Part shown: positions 6,573-14,096 of the stretch, one piece after another
Layout of the letters: every line of letters begins with the position of its first letter
How positions within the stretch are numbered: position 1 is the first letter of the stretch
Origin: Mariniflexile litorale
Lineage (GTDB): Bacteria; Bacteroidota; Bacteroidia; Flavobacteriales; Flavobacteriaceae
DNA: 64,000 nt
Assembly (NCBI RefSeq): GCF_031128465.2
Contig: NZ_CP155618.1
Coordinates: 3,152,501-3,216,500, forward strand
Direction: 5' to 3'
Position numbers and translations under genes: made by a program
Notes under the pieces: generated by a model
What the model was told of the DNA's origin: nothing
Database searches by the model: none
The model's input: the letters and a program-made list of their open reading frames with translations, nothing else

Positions 6573-7829
6573 TTAAGAATTTAATGAAACTTTATTGTTT
6601 GAGATGATTCCATACACGTTTCCTTTTAAAGTTTCATTTTCAAAAATAGCATTTTTTGATTTGGAAACAATATGCTTTAAAGTAAAAGTGTATTTTATAT
6701 CTGGGTTAAAAAGTGTGATATTCAGTTTGTTACCAATGTTTATGGGGGTTGGTTCTATCCCAAATCGCATTTTTCCTTTAGTTAAAATATCTATGGTCTT
6801 TTTAGTGGTAAAAATAGTTTGTAAAGCACCAAAAGCACTTTCTAAACCAATGCTTCCATAAGCTGCGTAATCAAACTCTATTTTTTTGTGTTCGATATCA
6901 ATGGGGTTGTGGTCACTGGTTACCATATCTATGGTGCCATCTTTTACAGCCTCAACTAAAGCATCTATATCGGTTTGCGTTCGTAATGGTGGTAATACTT
7001 TAAAATGGGTGTTAAAGTCGGTTAAAACGGCGTCCGTAAAGTATAAGTTATGTATGGCGACACTACAAGTAATATCTAGTTTTTTCTTTTTTGCGTCTCT
7101 TATTAGATCCACTGATTTTGCTGTTGAAATGGTAGGGATGTGTAATTTACCTCCTGTATATTCCAATAAAAACAAATCGCGTGCCACTTGCATTTCTTCA
7201 GCTAAGGCAGGAATACCTTTTAAACCCAATCGGGTACTTATAATATGTTCGTTTACAACCCCATTTCCTGCAATTCTATTTTCTTGCGGAAAGGAGCACA
7301 CCAATCCATCAAAATTACTAGCATACTGCAATGCAATTTTCATAAGGTTTGGGTTGACTATCGGTTTTTTATAATCATAAAATGCTACTGCCCCAGCGGT
7401 ATTCATATCATAAAGTTCTGCTAAATCTTCCCCTTTACTGCACGCAGTTAAGGCGCCAATGGGTAGTAAAGTAACTGCATGATTAGCGGCTTTAGAATTA
7501 ACAAAGGTAACGTTGGAATTCGAATCTATTGCCGGATGGGTGTGGGCATTCATAGCAACTGTAGTAAAACCAGATGCAGCGGCTGTTTTTAATCCGTTTA
7601 CAATAGTATCTCGTTCCTCAAAACCAGGCTCTCCAAAACACACACTGCTATCAAACCAACCTTGCGAAATATGAAGATTTTCAAAAGCAATTTCTTGATA
7701 ATTTTTAGGGTTTTTTATGGAATTGGCAATTTGGGTAATTACACCATTTTCTACTAAGATATCTTGAGTTGTATTATGAAACTCGCTTTTAGAATCTATA
7801 ATGGAAGCAGATTTTATAAGTATGTTCAT
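6573..7829 (-). CDS. Dihydroorotase homologue lacking metal-binding histidines (probable pseudo-enzyme)
   Basis: The 418-residue product is a full-length amidohydrolase-fold protein closest to class I dihydroorotases. It has GxxEPGFEERDT after the first strand, a NEHIISTRLGLKGIP segment, AEEMQVARDL, and KVLPPLRTQTDIDAL. However, the DxHxHxR zinc motif reads D60-S-S-V-C-F, so both histidines are lost; the HIxHIST site reads HIPTIST, losing another ligand. The PHHL site keeps one His (IHNL) and the DHAPH site keeps DHNP. Known non-catalytic PyrC' proteins show the same losses and act as structural partners of aspartate transcarbamoylase. I therefore infer no dihydroorotase activity. Its start overlaps the upstream BatA gene by 4 nt (ATGA). 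Confidence 0.85.
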   Translation of the reverse strand: MNILIKSASIIDSKSEFHNTTQDILVENGVITQIANSIKNPKNYQEIAFENLHISQGWFDSSVCFGEPGFEERDTIVNGLKTAAASGFTTVAMNAHTHPAIDSNSNVTFVNSKAANHAVTLLPIGALTACSKGEDLAELYDMNTAGAVAFYDYKKPIVNPNLMKIALQYASNFDGLVCSFPQENRIAGNGVVNEHIISTRLGLKGIPALAEEMQVARDLFLLEYTGGKLHIPTISTAKSVDLIRDAKKKKLDITCSVAIHNLYFTDAVLTDFNTHFKVLPPLRTQTDIDALVEAVKDGTIDMVTSDHNPIDIEHKKIEFDYAAYGSIGLESAFGALQTIFTTKKTIDILTKGKMRFGIEPTPINIGNKLNITLFNPDIKYTFTLKHIVSKSKNAIFENETLKGNVYGIISNNKVSLNS

Positions 7830-9751
7830 TTAAAGTATTTTAATACGAGCATTTCAATTATCAATAACGCTAAGGCAAAAATAACAAACCATTTCCATAA
7901 GGCGTTAACTTTTGTATCACTTTTTATGCTATCGAAAATTTCGGTAATAGAATCGCTTACTGTAACGTTTTTTGAAGCCGATAGGTTTCTGTAAATCAAA
8001 GCACTTTCATCTCTACTGTAATTATAACTAACGTTTTTAATGGTTTCGTTTTTATTTTTAATGGCATAAATGGCAGCTATAGAAGGTGTTTCAGATGTGT
8101 TAATCACCACTTTGTTATTAAAATAGTGTTGTTTGGGAATGATATTGATCTCATCACTTACTAAAGTTACTATAGCATCTTGTTGTAATTCAGTTTTTAC
8201 ATCGAAAGTGTTTTCTTTTCCAATGGTATAGTATAACACGGGATTTTTAAAGCTGAATTTCCCAATATTATAAAGGGTTGGTACTATTAAAGGTGAATTT
8301 TTAAAACTTGAATTAGTAGCATTTAATGCCGACGTGAATATGTAGGTGTTTTTAGTCTGATTTAAAAAAGGCTTGCCATCTTCAAATTTTAAAATTTCTG
8401 ATGCATTTTTTGAATAAATAGGATAAAAACTAATTGTTGTTGGATATTGAAAATTAGTAACCTCTTTTTCAAATACCCCAGAATTGTATAAGGGATGCGA
8501 ATAATTAATAGTGGTGATACGTTTTTCAGTTTGAATAGATGAGTTATAGTTGCTTCCGAAAGTATTAAGTAATTGGTTGTAAGATTCAATATTGATGGTT
8601 GTTGAAGGAATAATGATGAGCGAACCACCTTGGTTTGTATACGATTTTAACGCGCCTAGAAGAGCGTTCGGGATGCTGTTTAATTCATTCAAAATAATAA
8701 CATCTTGTTGCTCTATAAGTGTGTAATTTAGGTTGTTTTCAAGGGTTGATGTAAAATAAAACTCATCTTCCGTATAAATACGTTTTAAAAACGAATCGTC
8801 TTCCGCATTGATGGCCAGTACGTTAATTTTGGAGGCTTTATTGATGTTGAAAAATAAATTGTTATCAAACTGTAAGTTCGTATCATCAATAGTGATCTGG
8901 CCATTAATAATAGCATTAAAGGGCAGTGAAAACGTGGTTTCCATACGGTCTTTAATAGCTACTGATGTTTTTGCAATCAACACTTTATTATTAAATAGCG
9001 AAACAGGCAAATTTTCGATGGGGTTACCACTGTTTTTTAAGAGTACTTTTAACTCGATTGAAGAGGCTGTAGTGGAAGTAATATAAGCCGAATCGATAGT
9101 CACATTGTTATTGTTTACAGGTTTTAGTTGTACTAGATGTATGTGAGTTAATGAATCGACTTTAGGAATGAATTCCGATTTATCCTGTTGAAAATCTGAA
9201 ATAAATACTAGATTTTTTAAAGTGTTTTTCTGCTTGTTGAAAAAGGTATTGCTTTTTAGTAAAGCAGCTCCAGGTGTTAATAGATTGGATGAGTACTCTA
9301 ATTGTAATAAATCATTTTTAATAGCTTTTATTGTGGTATTTTTAAAGACACTGTTGTTAGTAATAAGACTTATGTTTTCATCTTCTGGTACATTGCTAAT
9401 AATGTCTTGTACAGCACGTTTTAAGAGGTCGCCTTGTTTCCCTTTTGCTTGCATACTAAACGAATTATCTAAATAAATAACGGTTTCTTTTTTTGTTTTG
9501 AAAGCACTCGAATTAGATGTAAATGGTTGAGCAAATGCCAATATAATTGCTGCGAGCAATAAGAGTCTGGTACAGAGAATTAACCATTTTTTTATTTGAG
9601 AACTTTTACGAGTTTGTATTGTCGCTTCTTTTAAAAATGCCACATTGGTAAAGGCTTCTTTTTGAAACTTACGTAATTGAAATAAATGAACAATGATAGG
9701 GATGAGCAGTAAAAATAAAGCGTAAAGAAGTTCGGGGTGTTTAAACTGCAT
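7826..9751 (-). CDS. BatA-type membrane protein with VWA-like domain
   Basis: A 641-residue membrane protein. The N-terminus matches the BatA/aerotolerance domain (HPELLYALFLLLIPIIVHLF, then LQLRKFQKEAFTNVAFLKE), with two membrane helices before residue 80. A von Willebrand A-like segment follows (VIYLDNSFSMQAKGKQ, a MIDAS DxSxS-like start). A long beta-rich periplasmic part leads to a final helix at about 615-635 (WKWFVIFALALLIIEMLVL). Relatives in Bacteroides Bat operons are linked to oxidative stress tolerance, but the function is poorly understood. It is the first gene of the leftward operon and overlaps the dihydroorotase homologue by 4 nt. Note that the batB/moxR partners are not adjacent; moxR is 29 kb away. 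Confidence 0.85.
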   Translation of the reverse strand: MQFKHPELLYALFLLLIPIIVHLFQLRKFQKEAFTNVAFLKEATIQTRKSSQIKKWLILCTRLLLLAAIILAFAQPFTSNSSAFKTKKETVIYLDNSFSMQAKGKQGDLLKRAVQDIISNVPEDENISLITNNSVFKNTTIKAIKNDLLQLEYSSNLLTPGAALLKSNTFFNKQKNTLKNLVFISDFQQDKSEFIPKVDSLTHIHLVQLKPVNNNNVTIDSAYITSTTASSIELKVLLKNSGNPIENLPVSLFNNKVLIAKTSVAIKDRMETTFSLPFNAIINGQITIDDTNLQFDNNLFFNINKASKINVLAINAEDDSFLKRIYTEDEFYFTSTLENNLNYTLIEQQDVIILNELNSIPNALLGALKSYTNQGGSLIIIPSTTINIESYNQLLNTFGSNYNSSIQTEKRITTINYSHPLYNSGVFEKEVTNFQYPTTISFYPIYSKNASEILKFEDGKPFLNQTKNTYIFTSALNATNSSFKNSPLIVPTLYNIGKFSFKNPVLYYTIGKENTFDVKTELQQDAIVTLVSDEINIIPKQHYFNNKVVINTSETPSIAAIYAIKNKNETIKNVSYNYSRDESALIYRNLSASKNVTVSDSITEIFDSIKSDTKVNALWKWFVIFALALLIIEMLVLKYFK

Positions 9752-9900
9752 TGTGTTTTATATTTTCATCTGTTTTAACTTATTGATTTTTATAGGTCAG
9801 ATGTAATTCACTATTGAACATTACAGTTGCTGTAAATCTTACTGTTATTGCTCATTTCAAAAGTAAACATTTTTTCATTATTAAATGAAAAGGTATAGAA

Positions 9901-10908
9901 TTAACAAAAGAATATATAATCTTTTAAAGCTTCCTTCTTTAGTGTTTTTAAATAGGATCTTATTTCTAATTGAGCTGTTTTATTGGCAACTGTGATAATG
10001 CTTTGTGGATTTTCTATTTTAGAAAGCGCATTAAAATTTTTTAATATTTTTCCATAAATAGCTTTTCCTATTTTATTAGGATTATCGCAAACCCACTCAA
10101 AAGGAATGTCTTTTTCTATTAAAATGTTCGCCATTAATTTGCCTTTAGTTCCAGCACCCCAAATAGTTAGTGTCTTTTCTTTATTGTAATCAATTTCTAA
10201 AAAGTGCCGAAGTTTTAATTCGGTAAAATGATTTTGAGCATAATGAATGTGGGTTCTAGAGGTTCGAGTGCTGTAATCACGCCATTTATGTAAAACCACA
10301 TCACAAGGAATACATTTGAAATGATGTTTGTAAAAGCGAAATGTTAAATCATAATCTTCAGGATATAAGTTTGGATTAAAGGCATCGCAAGCTATCAAAT
10401 CGTTTCGGTGAATCATCCAACAAGGAGATGGAATGACACATTCTTTATAAATTTCAGAATAATTATTACCCTTTATGGTTAGATTGTTAAGCCATGTTTC
10501 ATAGCTTTTATAACCTGCACCAATACCAGTTTCACTAAAATATTCAACCATACCCACAGCAACATGCTTTTCACCATAAATAATTAAGTTGTTAAGTAAA
10601 ACATCTAGTTTATTTGGTAGCATAATGTCGTCGCTATCCATACGTGTAATAAAGTCTCCTTTGCATTTACTAAATGCAAGTTGTAACGCATCAATAATAC
10701 CACTGCCAGTATTCTTTAAAAGAATTATTCTGTTGTCTTTTTTAGCGAAGTCATTTACTAGGTTATAGCTTCCATCTGTAGAAGCATCATCAACAATTAT
10801 CAGTTCCCAGTTGATATAGGTTTGATTTAAAATAGAATTAATACAGTCAGTTAAATAAGCTTCTGTATTTTTAAAAGGGGTTAAAATGCTAATTAATGGT
10901 TTTTGCAT
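9901..10908 (-). CDS. Family 2 glycosyltransferase
   Basis: A GT-A fold sugar transferase, cytoplasmic or membrane-associated, probably acting on surface polysaccharide. Motifs: ISILTPFKNTEAYL at the N-terminus, the nucleotide-binding VDDASTDGS and the metal-binding MDSDD. The C-terminal 100 residues form a separate Rossmann-like part (LTIWGAGTKGKLMANIL), as found in several two-domain Flavobacteriaceae GT2 proteins. I prefer the Met at 10908 (MQKPLISIL); a start at 10923 would add five residues. It stands alone, with no glycan cluster beside it, so the acceptor is unknown. Confidence 0.88.
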   Translation of the reverse strand: MQKPLISILTPFKNTEAYLTDCINSILNQTYINWELIIVDDASTDGSYNLVNDFAKKDNRIILLKNTGSGIIDALQLAFSKCKGDFITRMDSDDIMLPNKLDVLLNNLIIYGEKHVAVGMVEYFSETGIGAGYKSYETWLNNLTIKGNNYSEIYKECVIPSPCWMIHRNDLIACDAFNPNLYPEDYDLTFRFYKHHFKCIPCDVVLHKWRDYSTRTSRTHIHYAQNHFTELKLRHFLEIDYNKEKTLTIWGAGTKGKLMANILIEKDIPFEWVCDNPNKIGKAIYGKILKNFNALSKIENPQSIITVANKTAQLEIRSYLKTLKKEALKDYIFFC

Positions 10909-11107
10909 GTAGCGAATATACATAATTCATCAGTCTATAGTTTCTTGTTTTAATTGGTGGGATGTAACACTTATTATGATTATTTTCGTTGTGTGACAAA
11001 ATATAGTTTATGGGTGTTTTAGCTTTTTAACAAAACCTTAAGATGCGAATGCGTAACATAATAGTATTTTGGATGTCATTTAAAAATAACTAAAAAAAAA
11101 CTCATTA

Positions 11108-13000
11108 ATGAATACTAAAACTTTAGCCGCTTTATTTGCTGGTATTATATTAGCAAGTTGCAGTGGTTTGAAAACATCGGGAAACGACTTAGCCACAAAA
11201 CTACCAATTGAAACTTCAATTGATTTAACCAAAGTAGAAAACGACAAAGCACCTGTAATAATTAATCCAGGACGCTTTACGGTAGAAACGGTCACATATC
11301 ATTTGCCCAAAGTGGTACAAGGTACTTACTCGGTAAGCAATTTTGGTAAATATATTGATGATTTTAAAGCGGTTGATTATAAAGGTAATAACATGCCAGT
11401 AACCAAAACTGATGTGAATACGTGGGTTATAAAAAATGCAAAGCAATTAGACAAAATAACTTATTTGGTTAACGATACTTTTGATATGGAAGAAGAAGGC
11501 GGCATAGGTAAAGAGCAACCTTTTTCACCATCGGGTACTAATATAGAACCAACCAATTATGTACTTAATCTTCATGGTTTTATAGGGTATTTCGATTCGT
11601 TGAAAAACAATCAATACAAGCTGGATGTTACTGCACCTGCCGATTTTGTTCGTACATCAGCTTTACAAAATACAGGCTCAAAAGCAAGTGAAGATGGAAG
11701 TAGCGTAACCACAAGTTATTTTGCAACTAGATATTTTGAAATTACCGATAACCCAATGATGTATGGTAATTTGAGCGTTGAAGAGTTTGAAGTTGGTAAT
11801 ATCAAAATAGTTTTAAGCGTGTACTCTCCAAACAAAGTGCACTCTGCAACATCTTTAAAAGAGACCATTTTTAAGATGATGCAAGCCCAAAAAGCTTTTT
11901 TAGGAGATATCAATACCACACCACGTTACGATATTTATTTGTATTTATCAGAAGAAAAAGAGGAGTCTCCTAAAGGATTTGGAGCTTTAGAGCATCATAC
12001 TTCTACGGTGGTAGTTTTACCAGAATCCATGGACGAGGAAGCACTTGCAGAAAGTATGGTAGATGTGGTTTCTCATGAATTCTTTCATATAGTAACACCT
12101 TTAAGTGTGCATTCAGAAGATATTCATTATTTTGACTACAATAATCCAACTTTTTCAAAACATTTATGGATGTACGAAGGAGTCACTGAGTATTTTGCGA
12201 ACTTATTTCAAGTAAATCAAGACTTGATAAGCGAAAGCGAATTCTACAACAAAATCATGGATAAAATTCAACGTGCTAAAACATTGAATGATGCTATGAG
12301 TTTTACTATAATGAGTGAGAATATATTGAAAGAAACATATAAAGACCAATATTTAAACGTATACCAAAAGGGGGCGTTAATTGGTATGTGTATTGATATT
12401 TTAATGCGAGAAGAAAGTAATGGCAATAGGGGCATTTTATCTTTAATGAAAGAACTCTCAAACAAATACGGGAAAAACAAACCTTTTGAAGACGATAAAC
12501 TGATTGATGAAATTTCAAAAATGACTTACCCTTCAGTGCATGACTTTTTAACAACTCATGTTGCTGGAGATATACCAATAAATTATAACGAGTTTTTTAA
12601 TAAAGTAGGTTTAGAAATAGGAGAAGGTAAAGTTGAAACTAATTATATCTTAATGAATGGGGCCCCAATTGTTAGTGGTGATCCACAAGAAGGTACTATT
12701 TTCTTTACCGATATGGTTTTAAAAAATAGCTTCTGGGCTGATAATGGCGCACAAACAAACGATATTATTAAATCTGTTGATGGTACCGAATTAACCATGC
12801 AAAATGCGAATCAAGTATTGCAATCGGTTTTTATGTGGAAGTCAGGAAAAGATGTTGAAGTAAAATTAATAAGAGATGGTAAAGAAGTTATAATAAAAAC
12901 TAAAACCACTCCAACATATACAATGGGAGAGGGTATCATGGAAAAATCTGATATTACCCCAACTCAAAAAACCTTACGAGATGCCTGGTTGAAAGGATAA
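11108..13000 (+). CDS. M61 family metallopeptidase with PDZ domain, lipoprotein
   Basis: A 630-residue envelope peptidase. The lipoprotein signal is MNTKTLAALFAGIILASC (Cys18). The N-terminal beta domain is followed by a gluzincin catalytic domain: zinc motif HEFFH at about residues 323-327 and the third ligand in YEGVTEYF about 35 residues later. A PDZ domain occupies about 535-610 (TNDIIKSVDGTEL, then VKLIRDGKEVIIK). The architecture matches glycyl aminopeptidase-type M61 enzymes, which are abundant in Bacteroidota and probably trim peptides in the periplasm or at the surface. It is a single-gene unit ended by a clear terminator. Confidence 0.93.
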   Translation: MNTKTLAALFAGIILASCSGLKTSGNDLATKLPIETSIDLTKVENDKAPVIINPGRFTVETVTYHLPKVVQGTYSVSNFGKYIDDFKAVDYKGNNMPVTKTDVNTWVIKNAKQLDKITYLVNDTFDMEEEGGIGKEQPFSPSGTNIEPTNYVLNLHGFIGYFDSLKNNQYKLDVTAPADFVRTSALQNTGSKASEDGSSVTTSYFATRYFEITDNPMMYGNLSVEEFEVGNIKIVLSVYSPNKVHSATSLKETIFKMMQAQKAFLGDINTTPRYDIYLYLSEEKEESPKGFGALEHHTSTVVVLPESMDEEALAESMVDVVSHEFFHIVTPLSVHSEDIHYFDYNNPTFSKHLWMYEGVTEYFANLFQVNQDLISESEFYNKIMDKIQRAKTLNDAMSFTIMSENILKETYKDQYLNVYQKGALIGMCIDILMREESNGNRGILSLMKELSNKYGKNKPFEDDKLIDEISKMTYPSVHDFLTTHVAGDIPINYNEFFNKVGLEIGEGKVETNYILMNGAPIVSGDPQEGTIFFTDMVLKNSFWADNGAQTNDIIKSVDGTELTMQNANQVLQSVFMWKSGKDVEVKLIRDGKEVIIKTKTTPTYTMGEGIMEKSDITPTQKTLRDAWLKG

Positions 13001-13028
13001 ATCTATTAACGATTTTAGAATAAAGATT

Positions 13029-13069
13029 AACGATTGATGAACTTTAAGTTCGTCAATCGTTTTTTTTTG
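13029..13069 (+). terminator. Rho-independent terminator after the M61 peptidase
   Basis: Stem 13029-13043 pairs with 13047-13061 (15 bp, one G-U), loop of three, followed by a run of T. Very strong. Confidence 0.93.
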
Positions 13070-13141
13070 TAACATCGTTTTGAATCCAATTGAGATGTCA
13101 AGCACCCCCAAAAGTTCAATTACATCTTTGCAGAAAAACAA

Positions 13142-13915
13142 CTAAAATCCTTCAAATACACCCAATCCAAACAAAGCAAAATCATATTTTACAGGATCGT
13201 TAGCATCAAGGTTTCTTAAATTGGTGTCTAATTCTAACAACGCTTTTGCATCGTTTTGCTTTCTAGTTAACAAACCTAATTTACGAGCAACATTTCCTGA
13301 ATGCACATCTAACGGACAGGAAAGTTGGGCTGGAGAAAGACTGTTCCAAATACCAAAATCCACCCCCGTTTTATCGTTTCTAACCATCCAACGTAAAAAC
13401 ATATTAATCCGTTTTGCTGCTGAATTTTTTAATGGGTCGCTAATATGTTTCTTGGTGCGTTGCAAATGCTCAACTTCAAAAAAAGTAGTTTTAAATTTTG
13501 AGATGGCATTTTGTACAGAGTCATTTTCAGTATGTTTAGCAAACAGAGTTTCCAAACCGTTATGATTCAAATAAATGTGTTTAAGGCTTTTTATAAACTG
13601 AATGGCATCATCACTATTAAATGTTCTATGAACAAAAGAGTGCATGTTCTCTAAATCGGTTTCAGTATGATTTATTACAAAATCAAAAGGTGAATTATCA
13701 AGTAATTCCATCAATCGTTTTGCGTTGTTGATAATGCTTTTTCGGTTTCCCCAAGAAATGGTAGCTGTTAAAAACCCTGCAATTTCAATATCTTCTTTTA
13801 TTGAAAATTGATGTGGAACTTGAATGGGATCGCTTTCAATAAACTTAGGATTATTGTATTGCACTACTTTATTATCTAGAAAGTCTTTGAGTTCGGTTTT
13901 ATTCAAAATTTTCAA
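13142..13915 (-). CDS. TIGR02757/DUF2400 family protein
   Basis: A 257-residue cytoplasmic protein of the TIGR02757 (DUF2400) family. Diagnostic segments are DFLDNKVVQYNNP near the start, the TATISWGNRKSI stretch at about 51-62, FLRWMVRNDKTGVDFGIW in the middle, and LDVHSGNVARKLGLL before the C-terminus. The pattern (an all-helical fold with a late HxGxxAR segment) looks related to helix-hairpin-helix DNA glycosylases, but no enzymatic activity has been assigned. It is alone on the minus strand, convergent with the M61 gene. Confidence 0.88.
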   Translation of the reverse strand: MKILNKTELKDFLDNKVVQYNNPKFIESDPIQVPHQFSIKEDIEIAGFLTATISWGNRKSIINNAKRLMELLDNSPFDFVINHTETDLENMHSFVHRTFNSDDAIQFIKSLKHIYLNHNGLETLFAKHTENDSVQNAISKFKTTFFEVEHLQRTKKHISDPLKNSAAKRINMFLRWMVRNDKTGVDFGIWNSLSPAQLSCPLDVHSGNVARKLGLLTRKQNDAKALLELDTNLRNLDANDPVKYDFALFGLGVFEGF

Positions 13916-14003
13916 TTTTAAAAATCAAAAATAGGCTTAATTTTCACTAAATACACGGCAATTCTACTTTATAATTAATACTAAATCAATGTTTTATATA
14001 TTT

Positions 14004-14026
14004 CTATTTAGATTTAATCTAAATAG
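14004..14026. promoter_or_regulatory. 23-bp perfect palindrome, candidate metal-repressor operator
   Basis: Arms of 11 bp around a single central base: CTATTTAGATT, T, then the exact complement. It directly abuts the -33 TTTG of the receptor promoter at 14027. A bound repressor would block RNA polymerase. Size and symmetry fit an iron-dependent regulator of the Fur or DtxR type; which one is inference. A partial half-site (AGTCTAAAT) recurs at 14081-14089. Confidence 0.7.
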
Positions 14027-14058
14027 TTTGTTAAAACTAAATCTTGTATATATTTTTG
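14027..14058 (+). promoter_or_regulatory. Bacteroidota-type promoter of the siderophore receptor
   Basis: TTTG at 14027-14030, 20 nt spacer, TATTTTTG at 14051-14058: an exact match to the consensus. The gene starts at 14097, leaving a leader of about 35 nt. Confidence 0.75.
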
Positions 14059-14096
14059 CAGAAAATTATTATTCATATCAAGTCTAAATAAAAAAA

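Noticed and set aside
6886-7374. 162-codon plus-strand frame within the dihydroorotase homologue
   Set aside because: Antisense to a full-length conserved protein; no start context or domain.
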